DNA of 63,672 bases from Paenibacillus shirakamiensis. GTDB lineage: Bacteria > Bacillota > Bacilli > Paenibacillales > Paenibacillaceae. How positions within the stretch are numbered: the stretch's first letter is position 1; each line of letters begins with the position of its first letter. The position numbers were made by a program, and so were the translations under genes. Below are positions 43,619-53,782 of this stretch, one piece after another. The notes under the pieces were generated by a model, which made no database searches, was not told where the DNA came from, and was given only the letters and a program-made list of their open reading frames with translations. The DNA is taken from contig NZ_JAGGLD010000010.1 of NCBI RefSeq assembly GCF_017874255.1, forward strand, positions 1 through 63,672. Reading direction: 5' to 3'.

Positions 43619-43987
43619 ATGATTACAAAATCGGATAAAAACAAAGCACGTCTGAAAAGACATTTGCGTGTACGTAAAAAAATCCAGGGAACAGCTGAAC
43701 GTCCAAGATTGAACGTTTATCGTTCTGCTAAACATATCTATGCTCAATTGATTGATGATGTAGCAGGTGTAACTCTTGCTTCTGCTTCTACAGTAGATAA
43801 AGAGCTTACTGAAAACATCAAAAACGGTGGTAGCGTTGAATCAGCTCGTCAAGTAGGAGAGTTGATTGCAAAACGTGCTCAAGCTAAAGATGTGAAGAAT
43901 GTCGTATTCGATCGCGGTGGTTATTTGTACCACGGACGAATTCAAGCGCTTGCTGATGCAGCACGTGAAGCTGGACTTGAATTCTAA
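43619..43987 (+). CDS. rplR: 50S ribosomal protein L18
   Basis: Binds 5S rRNA. 122 residues; basic N-terminus ([18 protein letters not shown]) and [28 protein letters not shown] ahead of start. The 80-base spacer before it is longer than most in the cluster and holds nothing I recognise. Confidence 0.96.
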   Translation: MITKSDKNKARLKRHLRVRKKIQGTAERPRLNVYRSAKHIYAQLIDDVAGVTLASASTVDKELTENIKNGGSVESARQVGELIAKRAQAKDVKNVVFDRGGYLYHGRIQALADAAREAGLEF

Positions 43988-44014
43988 GATATTTCTAATA
44001 AGGAGGTTAACGAC

Positions 44015-44512
44015 TTGCGTGTAGATCCTAACGCTTTAGAACTGACTGAAAGAGTTGTAAATATTAATCGTGTAGCTAAAGTTGTAAAGGGCGGACGTCG
44101 TTTTAGTTTCAGTGCTTTGGTTGTTGTCGGTGATGGCAATGGCTGGGTAGGCGCTGGAATTGGTAAAGCGGGCGAAGTTCCAGATGCAATTCGCAAAGGA
44201 ATTGAAGATGCGAAAAAGAATCTGGTTCACGTACCGTTGGTTGGAACGACAATTCCTCACCTAGTGACCGGACACTTCGGTGCCGGACGCGTTCTCTTGA
44301 AACCGGCATCGGAAGGTACCGGAGTTATCGCAGGCGGTCCAGTTCGTGCAGTACTTGAACTTGCTGGCGTTGGCGACATTTTGACAAAATCCTTAGGTTC
44401 TTCGAATTCCATGAACATGGTCAATGCGACTTTAGAGGGCTTGTCCCGTCTGAAACGTGCTGAAGATGTTGCGAAATTGCGCGGCAAAACCGTCGAAGAA
44501 CTTCTCGGTTAA
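44015..44512 (+). CDS. rpsE: 30S ribosomal protein S5
   Basis: Accuracy protein near the mRNA entry and the spectinomycin site; the loop [10 protein letters not shown] shows no known spectinomycin-resistance change. TTG start at 44015 with AAGGAGGT upstream, product [20 protein letters not shown], 165 residues. Confidence 0.96.
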   Translation: MRVDPNALELTERVVNINRVAKVVKGGRRFSFSALVVVGDGNGWVGAGIGKAGEVPDAIRKGIEDAKKNLVHVPLVGTTIPHLVTGHFGAGRVLLKPASEGTGVIAGGPVRAVLELAGVGDILTKSLGSSNSMNMVNATLEGLSRLKRAEDVAKLRGKTVEELLG

Positions 44513-44524
44513 GGAGGAAATCTC

Positions 44525-44710
44525 ATGGCAAAACTTCAAATTACGCTCGTACGGAGTTTGATTGGCCGTCCGGAGAACCAACGTACTACCGTGAATACTT
44601 TAGGACTTCGTAAAATCAACCAACAAGTTGTTCACAATGATAATGCTGCGATTCGTGGTATGATCAATCAAGTGAAACACTTGGTATCTGTACAAGAAAC
44701 TCAAGAGTAG
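44525..44710 (+). CDS. rpmD: 50S ribosomal protein L30
   Basis: 61 residues; [20 protein letters not shown] and the tail [12 protein letters not shown] are typical. AAGGAGGAA site overlaps the rpsE stop. Confidence 0.96.
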   Translation: MAKLQITLVRSLIGRPENQRTTVNTLGLRKINQQVVHNDNAAIRGMINQVKHLVSVQETQE

Positions 44711-44755
44711 TAAAAGATAGATTTATCCACAATTATGAAGGAGGTGCAACGAACG

Positions 44756-45196
44756 ATGAAGTTACATGAGCTCTCTCCAGCTCCTGGATCCCGTAAAGAA
44801 CGCAAACGCGTTGGACGCGGTACTAGTAGTGGAATGGGTAAAACATCAGGTCGTGGTCACAAAGGTCAAAACGCCCGTTCCGGCGGTGGCGTTCGTCCTG
44901 GATTTGAAGGCGGACAAAACCCATTGTATCGTCGCTTGCCAAAACGTGGTTTCGTAAACCCAACCCGTAAAGAGTATGCGATCGTGAACATCGAGGAACT
45001 GAACAAATTTGCGGCGGATACCGAAGTTACTCCTGAACTGTTGTTTGAACAAGGTATCGTTAAGAACGCGAAAAGCGGAATTAAGATTCTTGGCAACGGT
45101 GATGTTACTGTAAAAGTTTCTGTAAAAGCAAACAAGTTCTCTCAATCTGCGGTAGAGAAGATCGAGGCTGCCGGCGGTAAAACCGAGGTGATCTAA
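44756..45196 (+). CDS. rplO: 50S ribosomal protein L15
   Basis: Late-assembly protein with a long basic, glycine-rich N-terminal extension ([20 protein letters not shown]). ATG at 44756 follows GAAGGAGGTG; 146 residues. Its stop overlaps the secY start by one base. Confidence 0.96.
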   Translation: MKLHELSPAPGSRKERKRVGRGTSSGMGKTSGRGHKGQNARSGGGVRPGFEGGQNPLYRRLPKRGFVNPTRKEYAIVNIEELNKFAADTEVTPELLFEQGIVKNAKSGIKILGNGDVTVKVSVKANKFSQSAVEKIEAAGGKTEVI

Positions 45197-46500
45197 TGTT
45201 TAAAACCCTCAAGAATATATGGAATGTTAAGGATTTACGCAACCGGATTTTGTTTACCCTGTTTGTTTTCTTCATCTACCGGATCGGTACATTTGTACCC
45301 GTTCCGGGAGTTAACACAGCTGTGTTTGAAGCTACAAATAACACAGGCAATGCATTGTTCGGCCTCCTGAACACTTTCTCGGGCGGCGCTCTCAAACAGT
45401 TTTCGATACTGGCGCTCGGGATCTACCCATATATCACGGCTTCCATCATCGTACAGCTCCTGTCTATGGATGTCGTTCCCAAACTTGCGGAATGGGCCAA
45501 ACAGGGTGAGATGGGGAAAAAGAAATCAGCACAACTCACTCGGTATTTAACGATTGTGCTTGGTCTGATTCAAGCCTTTGCCATGTCTATCGGATTTAAC
45601 CGGATATATGGCACACAAATGATTCCTAATGCTACATTTGCAGATTATGCTTTAATCGCTATCGTCTTGACAGCGGGTACTGCTTTTCTTATGTGGCTAG
45701 GTGAACAAATCACAGAAAAAGGTATAGGTAATGGTATCTCGTTAATTATCTTTGCGAGTATTGTTGCAGGTATCCCGAACCATATTCAAAGCTTGGTGAA
45801 ATCAGATTTCATCGTTGAAGGCCAGACGTTCTTAAATATCACAAAATTCTTGATGATCGCTATCGTGGTGGCATTAATCATTGTTGGTGTTATTTATATT
45901 CAGCAAGCTATCCGGAAAATTCCGGTTCAGTATGCTAAGCGTGTGGTGGGCAACAAGATGTACGGTGGGCAAAATACACATATTCCGCTTAAGATCAATG
46001 CGGCTGGTGTAATCCCTGTAATCTTTGCTGTTTCCCTTTTGCAATTCCCAGGGATTGTCGCTAGCTTTTGGTCCACACATAAATGGGCACAATGGATAAT
46101 CGATAATTTCTCAATTAATAAAGGTGCTCCTTTGGCTATGGTACTCTACGTGATTATGATCATCGGATTTACGTTCTTCTACACCTTTGTTCAAATGAAT
46201 CCGACTCAAATGGCGGATCAAATGAAGAAGAACGGAGGCTATATTCCGGGAGTACGTCCAGGGAAGACAACGGCTACCTATCTCACACGTGTAATGTCAC
46301 GTCTGACGATGACCGGTGCAATCTTCTTGGCTGCAATTTCACTTCTTCCGATTGCCTTAGGCTCCTGGGCTGGATTACCTAGCTCAGTACAAATTGGTGG
46401 TACTTCGCTTCTCATCGTAGTTGGTGTTGCGCTGGATACGATGAAGACGATTGAAAGCCAATTGATGAAACGCCATTACAAAGGGTTTATCAATAAGTAG
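45196..46500 (+). CDS. secY: Preprotein translocase subunit SecY
   Basis: Channel of the SecYEG translocon. About ten membrane segments; signatures include IYPYITASIIVQLL (TM2 region), GEQITEKGIGNGISLIIFA and the cytosolic loop NMYGGQNTHIPLKIN-type block. 434 residues. Coupled to rplO by a one-base overlap with GAGGTG in the end of rplO. Confidence 0.97.
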   Translation: MFKTLKNIWNVKDLRNRILFTLFVFFIYRIGTFVPVPGVNTAVFEATNNTGNALFGLLNTFSGGALKQFSILALGIYPYITASIIVQLLSMDVVPKLAEWAKQGEMGKKKSAQLTRYLTIVLGLIQAFAMSIGFNRIYGTQMIPNATFADYALIAIVLTAGTAFLMWLGEQITEKGIGNGISLIIFASIVAGIPNHIQSLVKSDFIVEGQTFLNITKFLMIAIVVALIIVGVIYIQQAIRKIPVQYAKRVVGNKMYGGQNTHIPLKINAAGVIPVIFAVSLLQFPGIVASFWSTHKWAQWIIDNFSINKGAPLAMVLYVIMIIGFTFFYTFVQMNPTQMADQMKKNGGYIPGVRPGKTTATYLTRVMSRLTMTGAIFLAAISLLPIALGSWAGLPSSVQIGGTSLLIVVGVALDTMKTIESQLMKRHYKGFINK

Positions 46501-46503
46501 TCG

Positions 46504-46550
46504 ATAGGTTCCGGACGGGTCTCATTACATGAACTCGCACCGGCACCTAT
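46504..46550 (+). repeat. Long hairpin between secY and adk
   Basis: ATAGGT-T-CCGG is matched by CCGG-C-ACCTAT with further short pairing (TCAT/ATGA) inside. No T-run follows. It begins three bases after the secY stop codon; function unknown. Confidence 0.6.
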
Positions 46551-46595
46551 TGTTATGTTCTTGCACTCAAGCTAGTCTTGAAGGGAGTGACTAAC

Positions 46596-47240
46596 GTGAA
46601 TATCTTAATCATGGGGCCTCCTGGAGCAGGAAAAGGAACACAAGCAGAAGTCATTATTGGTGAGTTCGGGATTCCTCACATATCAACAGGTGATGCATTT
46701 CGCCTAGCGATCAAACAAGGAACTCCAGTTGGTGTTAAAGCCAAAGAATTCATCGATCAAGGTCTGCTGGTACCTGATGATGTTACCGTGGGAATTGTTC
46801 GTGAAAGGCTACAACAGCCTGATTGCGAAAAAGGATTCTTATTGGATGGTTTTCCAAGAACCTTATCTCAAGCTGAGGCGCTGGAACAGTTGCTGAATGA
46901 GTTGGGAACAAATCTTACGCATGTCATCAACCTGAAGGTTGATCGTGATAAACTACTCGCTCGTCTTACAGGACGCCGGATATGTAAATCATGTGGATCA
47001 ACCTATCATGTGCTCTTTAACCCTCCTAAACAGGAAGGTGTATGTGATAAATGCGGCGGCGAGTTATACCAACGTTCCGATGATAATGAGGAAAGTGTAG
47101 GTATAAGACTCGACGAGTATATTAACAAAACAGCACCACTTCTTACGTTCTATGAAGAAAAAGGTTTGCTTCGTCAAATCGATGGTGAACTGGAAATTGA
47201 TACGGTCTCCAAAGAAATCGTATCCTTACTGCGAGGTTAG
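46596..47240 (+). CDS. adk: Adenylate kinase
   Basis: Converts ATP and AMP to two ADP. P-loop GPPGAGKGT at 7-15; LID domain with four cysteines (ICKSCGS and VCDKCGG), the zinc-binding type of Gram-positives. GTG at 46596 follows GAAGGGAGTGA; 214 residues. An earlier in-frame TTG lies within that site. Confidence 0.97.
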   Translation: MNILIMGPPGAGKGTQAEVIIGEFGIPHISTGDAFRLAIKQGTPVGVKAKEFIDQGLLVPDDVTVGIVRERLQQPDCEKGFLLDGFPRTLSQAEALEQLLNELGTNLTHVINLKVDRDKLLARLTGRRICKSCGSTYHVLFNPPKQEGVCDKCGGELYQRSDDNEESVGIRLDEYINKTAPLLTFYEEKGLLRQIDGELEIDTVSKEIVSLLRG

Positions 47241-47245
47241 CGACA

Positions 47246-47998
47246 ATGATCATTTGTAAATCCGAAACGGAACTAGGCTATATGAGAGAAGCGGGGCGGA
47301 TTGTTGCGGAAACGCATAGAATTCTGGCACAAGCAATCGAGCCCGGTATTACGACGGGAGAGCTTGATCAAATCGCCGACAAGTATATTCGCAGTCAGAA
47401 TGCAGTTCCATCTTTTAAAGACTACAACGGTTTCCCTTATAACATCTGCGCTTCGGTAAACGAAGAGTTAGTACATGGATTTCCAGGCAAACGTAAATTA
47501 AACGAAGGTGACATCATTAGCCTTGATATCGGAGCAGAGTTCAATGGTTACCATGGTGACTCAGCATGGACTTATGGCGTAGGAACGATTTCAGAAGAGA
47601 ATCAAAGACTTTTGGACGTGACGGAAGCCTCACTTTATGCAGGACTCAATCTTATCAAAGCAGATGTTCGCTTATTTACAATATCGCATGCAATTCAGCA
47701 GGTAATCGAAGATGCAGGTTACTCGGTAGTTAGAGAATACGTAGGTCACGGTATTGGTGCTAAGCTCCATGAAGAACCACAGATCCCTAACTATGGTGTA
47801 GCAGATCGCGGTCCTCGTTTGAAACCAGGTATGGTCCTAGCGATCGAACCTATGGTCAACATAGGCAAACGATATGTTAAGACGCTTTCGGATGACTGGA
47901 CGGTAGTAACGGTAGATGGTTCATGGTGTGCTCACTTTGAGCATACGGTAGCAGTTACACCTGATGGTTTTGAAATTCTAACAAAGTTGGGCGATTAA
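47246..47998 (+). CDS. map: Methionine aminopeptidase type I
   Basis: Removes initiator methionine from new proteins. Pita-bread fold metal ligands are visible in [35 protein letters not shown] and FEHTVAV. 250 residues. Six bases after adk; no separate ribosome-binding site other than GAGGT in the adk end. Confidence 0.97.
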   Translation: MIICKSETELGYMREAGRIVAETHRILAQAIEPGITTGELDQIADKYIRSQNAVPSFKDYNGFPYNICASVNEELVHGFPGKRKLNEGDIISLDIGAEFNGYHGDSAWTYGVGTISEENQRLLDVTEASLYAGLNLIKADVRLFTISHAIQQVIEDAGYSVVREYVGHGIGAKLHEEPQIPNYGVADRGPRLKPGMVLAIEPMVNIGKRYVKTLSDDWTVVTVDGSWCAHFEHTVAVTPDGFEILTKLGD

Positions 47999-48001
47999 GT
48001 T

Positions 48002-48322
48002 ATGTCTGGATATCGTCCCTTTGCAGAGTTGGGTCAAATCGTTAAAATTCTTAAAGGCAGAGATGCTGGCGGAATTGCAGTTGTTGTTGAGATTGTAGAT
48101 GAGAAATTTGTCTGCATTGCAGATGGCGACAAACGTAAATTTGATCAGGCCAAGCGAAAAAACATTCAGCATCTGGAATTCATGCAGCATATAAGCAGCG
48201 AGGTTGTTCAGAGTTTAAATGAAATGGGTCGGGTAACGAATGGAAAACTGCGTTATGCAGTGAGATCATTTATCCAGTCTAACGATATTAAGCAGACCAG
48301 AAAGGAGACTAACTGTGGCTAA
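48002..48322 (+). CDS. KOW-domain RNA-binding protein (L14e-like, YbzG type)
   Basis: 106 residues. A KOW-like segment at about 9-42 ([20 protein letters not shown], then [13 protein letters not shown]) resembles archaeal/eukaryal L14e. The C-terminal half is basic and polar with no clear domain. Located between map and infA in many Bacillota, overlapping infA by eight bases, so it is co-translated with initiation factor 1. Role not established. Confidence 0.85.
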   Translation: MSGYRPFAELGQIVKILKGRDAGGIAVVVEIVDEKFVCIADGDKRKFDQAKRKNIQHLEFMQHISSEVVQSLNEMGRVTNGKLRYAVRSFIQSNDIKQTRKETNCG

Positions 48323-48530
48323 AGAAGATGTCATTGAGGTTGAAGGAACGGTACTTGAGCCGCTTCCGAATGCAACTTTTAAAGTAGAGCTTGAGAATGG
48401 TCATCAGATTCTTGCTCATGTTTCAGGGAAATTACGGATGCATTTTATTCGTATTTTGACTGGAGATAAAGTAGTTGTTCAGTTATCGCCTTACGATTTG
48501 ACGAAAGGCCGTATAACTTACCGTAAATAG
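48315..48530 (+). CDS. infA: Translation initiation factor IF-1
   Basis: OB-fold factor that blocks the A site during initiation. 71 residues: [40 protein letters not shown], and [21 protein letters not shown] at 48315 follows AAAGGAGA. Confidence 0.97.
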   Translation: MAKEDVIEVEGTVLEPLPNATFKVELENGHQILAHVSGKLRMHFIRILTGDKVVVQLSPYDLTKGRITYRK

Positions 48531-48607
48531 ATTCCATACCGCAAGTAAACACTTTCGTGGTATGATAGCAAAGTTGGAGTTTTTACTTCGTAGAAACTTT
48601 TTACTTT

Positions 48608-48661
48608 GGAGGTGGACTGATTCTGGTCAACCGTATGCTTTCGAATTATGTTTTACTCTGG
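48608..48661 (+). other. Possible short upstream reading frame with its own ribosome-binding site
   Basis: GGAGGTGG at 48608-48615 is not used by any listed gene. Downstream in frame (ATT at 48620 or CTG at 48623) about 14 codons run to TAA (L-V-N-R-M-L-S-N-Y-V-L-L-W), with an internal ATG. No standard start is well placed, so this may be nothing or a leader peptide before rpmJ. Confidence 0.25.
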
Positions 48662-48673
48662 TAAAACGTTTAG

Positions 48674-48799
<126 letters not shown>

Positions 48800-48817
48800 A
48801 GAAGGGGGTGTAGCGTA

Positions 48818-49186
48818 ATGGCTCGTATAGCTGGTGTGGATTTGCCACGTGATAAGCGCGTTGAGATCGCCTTGACTTACATTTTCGGAATCGGTAAAAC
48901 GACTTCACAGAAAATCTTGAGCACAACAGGCATCAGCCCGAACACTCGAGTTCGGGATTTGACTGAAGATGAAGTAAGCAAACTACGCGAATCGATCGAC
49001 AAGGAAGTCAAAGTAGAAGGTGACCTTCGTCGTGAAATTTCTTTAAATATTAAACGTCTCATTGATATCGGTTGCTACCGTGGTGTTCGTCACCGTCGTG
49101 GATTGCCGGTTCGTGGACAACGTACGAAGACTAATGCCCGTACTCGTAAGGGACCTCGTCGTACTGTAGCTAACAAGAAGAAATAA
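48818..49186 (+). CDS. rpsM: 30S ribosomal protein S13
   Basis: Head protein contacting P-site tRNA and L5. 122 residues; [20 protein letters not shown] and the C-terminal [25 protein letters not shown] ribosome-binding site. Confidence 0.97.
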   Translation: MARIAGVDLPRDKRVEIALTYIFGIGKTTSQKILSTTGISPNTRVRDLTEDEVSKLRESIDKEVKVEGDLRREISLNIKRLIDIGCYRGVRHRRGLPVRGQRTKTNARTRKGPRRTVANKKK

Positions 49187-49205
49187 GAAGGAGGGATAAC
49201 AGACA

Positions 49206-49601
49206 ATGGCTAAACCAAAAAAAGTCGTACGTACAAAACGTCGTGACCGTAAAAATATTGAATCTGGAGTGGCACACATTCGTTCCACTTTCAACAATAC
49301 AATCGTTACGATTACGGATCCACACGGAAACGCGATCTCCTGGGCAAGTTCAGGTGGTCAAGGTTTCAAAGGCTCCCGTAAATCGACTCCTTTTGCTGCT
49401 CAAATGGCTGCGGAATCCGCTGCTAAAGCTGCAATGGAGCATGGCATGAAATCCGTCGAAGTTATGGTTAAAGGTCCTGGCGCTGGCCGCGAAGCTGCAA
49501 TCCGCTCGCTTCAAGCTGCAGGACTCGAAGTTAACATGATTAAAGACGTAACTCCAGTGCCACATAACGGATGTCGTCCTCCAAAACGTCGTCGTGTCTA
49601 A
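49206..49601 (+). CDS. rpsK: 30S ribosomal protein S11
   Basis: Platform protein in the mRNA exit channel. 131 residues; [20 protein letters not shown] and the basic tail [12 protein letters not shown] are diagnostic. GAAGGAGGG upstream. Confidence 0.97.
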   Translation: MAKPKKVVRTKRRDRKNIESGVAHIRSTFNNTIVTITDPHGNAISWASSGGQGFKGSRKSTPFAAQMAAESAAKAAMEHGMKSVEVMVKGPGAGREAAIRSLQAAGLEVNMIKDVTPVPHNGCRPPKRRRV

Positions 49602-49732
49602 TGAAGTCAACCTCTAATGTGGTATAACCGCATCACAACTTGGTAAGAATGGTTGTTTAGGCATACTACATGATAGACTCACAAAAAGGTGACCGTATCA
49701 GAAGAAGCGACGTTTCGAAGGAGGGTATTGCA

Positions 49733-50677
49733 GTGATAGAAATCGAAAAGCCAAAAATTGAGACCGTAGACGTTAACAGTGAAGGCACCTATGGGAAATT
49801 TATAGTGGAACCTCTTGAGCGTGGCTATGGCACAACTCTGGGGAATTCACTTCGCCGGATTTTGCTTAGCTCACTTCCGGGTGCAGCAGTAACCTCGGTT
49901 CAAATCGACGGTGTTCTGCATGAGTTCGCTACGATTCCTGGTGTGATGGAAGACGTTACGGAAATCATTCTGAACTTGAAGGCTCTTTCGCTTAAAATTC
50001 ATTCTGACGAGGAAAAAGTTCTCGAGATTGATGCTGATGGCGATGGAGCAATCACTGCAGGTGATATTCGTGCGGATAGTGACGTGGAGATTCTGAATCC
50101 AGAACTTCATATTGCTACTTTGGCACCTGGATCAAGACTCCACATGCGTATCTTTGCCAATCGTGGACGCGGTTATGTTCAAGCAGATAAGAACAAACGT
50201 GATGATCAACCGATTGGTGTAATTCCTGTTGATTCTATCTATACTCCAATCTCCCGGGTTAACTATGCTATTGAAAATACACGTGTTGGTCAAGTGACTA
50301 ACTATGACAAGCTTACGCTTGAAGTATGGACAGATGGTAGTATTAGACCGGAAGAAGCCGTTAGTCTCGGGGCCAAGATTTTGACCGAGCATCTCTATTT
50401 GTTCGTGGGTCTCACGGATGAAGCTAAAGATGCTGAGATTATGGTGGAAAAAGAAGAAGACAAAAAAGAAAAAGTACTTGAAATGACGATTGAAGAGCTT
50501 GATCTCTCGGTTCGTTCTTATAACTGCCTCAAGCGTGCTGGTATTAATACCGTACAAGAACTCACGACCAAGACTGAAGAAGATATGATGAAGGTTCGTA
50601 ACTTGGGCCGCAAATCTTTGGAAGAGGTACAAGAGAAACTTGAGGAACTTGGTTTGGGACTACGTACAGAAGAATAG
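49733..50677 (+). CDS. rpoA: RNA polymerase subunit alpha
   Basis: Assembly platform and regulator-contact subunit. N-domain signature [18 protein letters not shown]-terminal domain [19 protein letters not shown] for UP-element binding. GTG at 49733, eight bases after GGAGG at 49720-49724, gives 314 residues, as in B. subtilis; a longer frame upstream lacks this support. Confidence 0.97.
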   Translation: MIEIEKPKIETVDVNSEGTYGKFIVEPLERGYGTTLGNSLRRILLSSLPGAAVTSVQIDGVLHEFATIPGVMEDVTEIILNLKALSLKIHSDEEKVLEIDADGDGAITAGDIRADSDVEILNPELHIATLAPGSRLHMRIFANRGRGYVQADKNKRDDQPIGVIPVDSIYTPISRVNYAIENTRVGQVTNYDKLTLEVWTDGSIRPEEAVSLGAKILTEHLYLFVGLTDEAKDAEIMVEKEEDKKEKVLEMTIEELDLSVRSYNCLKRAGINTVQELTTKTEEDMMKVRNLGRKSLEEVQEKLEELGLGLRTEE

Positions 50678-50709
50678 CAGCAATTGTTTAGCAAAGGAGG
50701 GTGAAATAA

Positions 50710-51075
50710 ATGGCATATCAAAAATTGGGTCGTGATTCAAGTGCCCGTAAAGCATTGTTCCGCGACTTGGTAACAGATTTGTTCTTGTATGAGCGTATCC
50801 AAACTACTGAAGCCAAAGCAAAAGAGGTTCGCTCTATTGCTGAAAGGCTGATCACTAAAGCAAAACGTGGTGACTTGCACGCTCGTCGTCAAGTAGCTGC
50901 ATTTGTACGCCGTGAATCCGTAGATGGTGAAACCGATGCAATTCAAAAATTGTTTTCGGACATCGCAGTTCGTTACGCTGAGCGTCCAGGCGGATACACT
51001 CGTATCCTCAAACTAGGACCTCGTCGTGGTGACGCAGCTCCTATGGTGTATTTGGAGCTTGTAGAGCGCGCTTAG
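50710..51075 (+). CDS. rplQ: 50S ribosomal protein L17
   Basis: Last gene of the ribosomal cluster. 121 residues; [20 protein letters not shown] and [30 protein letters not shown] site. Followed by 288 bases with a hairpin, and then truA. Confidence 0.97.
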   Translation: MAYQKLGRDSSARKALFRDLVTDLFLYERIQTTEAKAKEVRSIAERLITKAKRGDLHARRQVAAFVRRESVDGETDAIQKLFSDIAVRYAERPGGYTRILKLGPRRGDAAPMVYLELVERA

Positions 51076-51201
51076 TATTGTTAAGTTATCCGCATGGATA
51101 ATGAGGAATACTTGCCTTTGATTCGGCTGCAATATATTGCAGCATGAACAAGGGACATGCATAGAGAACTGTGTCTTATACTTAGGTAACAGACACTTCT
51201 T

Positions 51202-51240
51202 AACCCCGTGAGACCTTTGGGTCTACACGGGGTTTGCTCT
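51202..51240 (+). terminator. Hairpin after rplQ, probable terminator of the ribosomal cluster
   Basis: AACCCCGTG-AGACC pairs with GGTCT-ACACGGGGTT around TTTG; stem of 13-14 bp with a weak pyrimidine run (TGCTCTTCTTG). Confidence 0.75.
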
Positions 51241-51363
51241 TCTTGCCTGATGGAGTACACATTGAATTTTACTTGATATTATTTATGTTTCTGCCTATGA
51301 CTAGGAAAGAGCTTTTATAATATTTCTAATGTCTCTAAATGATGGACTATTTAAGGAGTTAAC

Positions 51364-52173
51364 ATGCGAAATGTATGTATGATCGTAAGTTTTGATGGGA
51401 CCGCTTATTATGGTTTTCAGACGCAGCCTGGGGGCAATACGATTCAAGACCATATAGAAGAGGGGCTCCATGATCTAACCGGAGAAAAACTTAAAGTTTT
51501 AGGATCGGGTCGTACGGATGCAGGAGTGCATGCAAGAAGACAGATCTTTAACTTTCATACAGAATCCTTAATTCCTATCGAACGTTGGTGTATGGCTCTC
51601 AATGGAAGACTACCCGATGATATAGTAGTTACCCATGCTTTTGAGGTACCTTTGGGTTTTCATGCCAGGCATTCAGCGAAGCAAAAAACGTATAGATATT
51701 GTATTAATGCCAATCAGTTCCCTGATCTATTTCAACGTCATACCCAGTTGCATCACCCGGGCAAACTTCATGTTTTAAGCATGCGTGAAGCCCTTACCTC
51801 TTTAGTAGGAACACATGATTTCACCTCATTTGCCTCACGGCACTCCACGAAAGTTAATCACGTAAGAACGATCTATCATGCGGAAATTCAATTAGATACC
51901 TCCATGTGTAGGCCTGGGGAGCCTCGTGATCAAGGTCTCATCACCTTATATATAACGGGAAATGGATTTCTTCAACATATGGTTCGGATCATTGTAGGTA
52001 CGCTCTTACAAGTGGGTGAAGGTAAAAAGAAACCTTCTGAACTTCAAACTATTCTCGAGGCTAAAGATCGAGCCAAGGCTGGACCCACTGCTGAGAGTAA
52101 GGGGCTTATGCTGTGGGATGTTCTTTATGACTTTACAGAGGAATTCCCCTCTCCTAAGGAACATTCATTATAA
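51364..52173 (+). CDS. truA: tRNA pseudouridine synthase TruA
   Basis: Makes pseudouridines 38-40 in tRNA anticodon arms. Catalytic Asp52 sits in GSGRTDAGVHA. 269 residues; ATG at 51364 after AAGGAG. In B. subtilis ecfA1-ecfA2-ecfT lie just before truA; here they are absent. Confidence 0.96.
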   Translation: MRNVCMIVSFDGTAYYGFQTQPGGNTIQDHIEEGLHDLTGEKLKVLGSGRTDAGVHARRQIFNFHTESLIPIERWCMALNGRLPDDIVVTHAFEVPLGFHARHSAKQKTYRYCINANQFPDLFQRHTQLHHPGKLHVLSMREALTSLVGTHDFTSFASRHSTKVNHVRTIYHAEIQLDTSMCRPGEPRDQGLITLYITGNGFLQHMVRIIVGTLLQVGEGKKKPSELQTILEAKDRAKAGPTAESKGLMLWDVLYDFTEEFPSPKEHSL

Positions 52174-52249
52174 ACTCATGATCAGGATTGAAACTTCAAA
52201 GCTTGGGACACGTAGTAAGTGGCTACAACATCCTAAGGAGGAATTTGTG

Positions 52250-52564
52250 ATGAATTGTCCTGTATGTGATAAGGTCCAGCTAAGAGAAATAGAGAAGAAT
52301 GGCGTACTGATTGACGTTTGCCCTAGTTGTAAAGGAGTATGGCTTGACCGAGGGGAGCTAGATAAGCTTATGACTCAGGTTAACGAAGCACGCCCTAGTT
52401 ATAATGCTTGGTATAATGAACAGCAGGATCACTCTAATCAAGACTATTCGAGGAATGTAGAAGATAATTCAAGGAATAGCAATTCCTATTCTTCTGGTTC
52501 TAACTATGCAAGACCTAAAAAAAAGAAATCAATGATGGATGTTTTTGGGGATCTTTTCGACTGA
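52250..52564 (+). CDS. TFIIB-type zinc-ribbon protein
   Basis: 104 residues: MNCPVCDKVQLREIEKNGVL, DVCPSCKGVWLDRGELDKL, then an acidic-polar tail rich in S, N, Y and Q (52385-52530) and a basic KKKKS end followed by MMDVFGDLFD. This matches small zf-TFIIB (PF13453-type) proteins of Bacillota; no function is known. AAGGAGGAA precedes ATG 52250. Overlapping open frames upstream belong to truA. Confidence 0.85.
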   Translation: MNCPVCDKVQLREIEKNGVLIDVCPSCKGVWLDRGELDKLMTQVNEARPSYNAWYNEQQDHSNQDYSRNVEDNSRNSNSYSSGSNYARPKKKKSMMDVFGDLFD

Positions 52565-52620
52565 CCCAATTAATCAACCTGTCTGTCATATGAGATTCAA
52601 AATTTCTTTTTGAAAATGGC

Positions 52621-52649
52621 TTGCATATTGGATGTGTATCCTGTAAAAT
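52621..52649 (+). promoter_or_regulatory. Promoter of rplM-rpsI
   Basis: TTGCAT, 17-bp spacer, TAAAAT preceded by CTG. Followed by a 170-base leader. Confidence 0.6.
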
Positions 52650-52655
52650 AAAAGT

Positions 52656-52828
52656 TGTGTTTTCTTGAAGGCTATCCCACAGCCCCCAATCATGAAAACC
52701 ATACAAAATGTTTTATTAAGCTTCACTAACTAACGACAAATGAACTCGAACAAGATATATATGATTTACTTCTTGAAGTTTAATCATAGTAACTTAGATT
52801 TCGGATAAGAATGAAGGAGGATCTTTTC
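52656..52828 (+). promoter_or_regulatory. Candidate L13 leader
   Basis: Non-coding leader before rplM with the block AAGGCTATCCCACAGCCCCC, which resembles the conserved part of the Bacillota L13 leader. GGCT can pair with AGCC around ATCCCAC, and a short second arm lies further on. Class assignment needs a covariance search. Confidence 0.5.
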
Positions 52829-53266
52829 ATGCGTACCACTTATATGGCTAAGCCAAACGAAGTAGAGCGTACTTGGCACATCATCGATGCTGAAGGTAAA
52901 ACTTTGGGTCGTCTGGCAAGTGAGGCTGCTGCTTTGATCCGCGGCAAACATAAGCCACAATTTACTCCTCACGTTGATACTGGTGATTTCGTTATCGTTA
53001 TCAATGCTGAGAAAATTCATCTTACAGGTAAGAAAATGCAAAACAAGAAATACTACCGTCACTCCATGTACCAAGGTGGTTTGAAAGTGACCGTTGCTCA
53101 AGATTTGCTGAAAACTAAACCTGAGCGCGTTCTGGAATTCGCTATTCATGGCATGCTTCCAAAAACTCGTCAAGGTGACAAAATGAAGCTTAGACTTAAA
53201 GCATATGCAGGCACTGAGCATCCACATGCAGCACAAAATCCTGAAGTTTATGAACTTCGCGGATAA
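52829..53266 (+). CDS. rplM: 50S ribosomal protein L13
   Basis: Early-assembly protein. 145 residues starting [20 protein letters not shown], aligned with B. subtilis MRTTPMANA. ATG at 52829 follows GAAGGAGGA; frame is open six codons upstream, without a site. C-terminal [19 protein letters not shown] is typical. Confidence 0.97.
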   Translation: MRTTYMAKPNEVERTWHIIDAEGKTLGRLASEAAALIRGKHKPQFTPHVDTGDFVIVINAEKIHLTGKKMQNKKYYRHSMYQGGLKVTVAQDLLKTKPERVLEFAIHGMLPKTRQGDKMKLRLKAYAGTEHPHAAQNPEVYELRG

Positions 53267-53285
53267 TTAAAAGGAGGACAGTTTC

Positions 53286-53678
53286 ATGGCACAAGTACAA
53301 TACTATGGGACAGGTCGTCGTAAACATTCGGTAGCTCGTGTTCGCCTTGTACCGGGTGAAGGACGCATTGTCATCAATAAACGTGATATTAATGAATATT
53401 TCGGTTTGGAAACTCTTAAACTGATCGTAAAACAACCTCTTAACCTTACTGAAACTGTAAACAGCTACGATATTATCGTACTTGCTCATGGTGGCGGTAG
53501 CTCAGGTCAAGCAGGCGCAATTCGTCACGGTATTTCCCGTGCTCTGCTTAAAGCAGATCCGGATTTCCGTCCAGCTTTGAAAAAAGCAGGATTCTTGACT
53601 CGTGACCCACGTATGAAAGAGCGTAAGAAATACGGTCTTAAAGCCGCTCGTCGTGCTCCACAGTTCTCGAAACGTTAA
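53286..53678 (+). CDS. rpsI: 30S ribosomal protein S9
   Basis: Its C-terminal tail ([16 protein letters not shown]) reaches the P-site tRNA. 130 residues; [26 protein letters not shown] site, 19 bases after rplM. Confidence 0.97.
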   Translation: MAQVQYYGTGRRKHSVARVRLVPGEGRIVINKRDINEYFGLETLKLIVKQPLNLTETVNSYDIIVLAHGGGSSGQAGAIRHGISRALLKADPDFRPALKKAGFLTRDPRMKERKKYGLKAARRAPQFSKR

Positions 53679-53702
53679 GATTTTCTTATCATCATGCAGT
53701 TC

Positions 53703-53734
53703 AAACCCTTGGCCATATTGGTCAAGGGTTTTTT
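53703..53734 (+). terminator. Terminator after rpsI
   Basis: AAACCCTTG-GCC pairs with GGT-CAAGGGTTT around ATATT and runs into six T. Confidence 0.93.
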
Positions 53735-53782
53735 ATGTACATATTAAATTTAAAGTTTTAATTGATAACTTTTTAATCAACT

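Noticed and set aside
48542..48566. CATACC/GGTATG hairpin and TGGTATGAT as a promoter for rpmJ
   Set aside because: The -10 looks good but no -35 is at the right distance and it overlaps a possible stem; left out as undecided.
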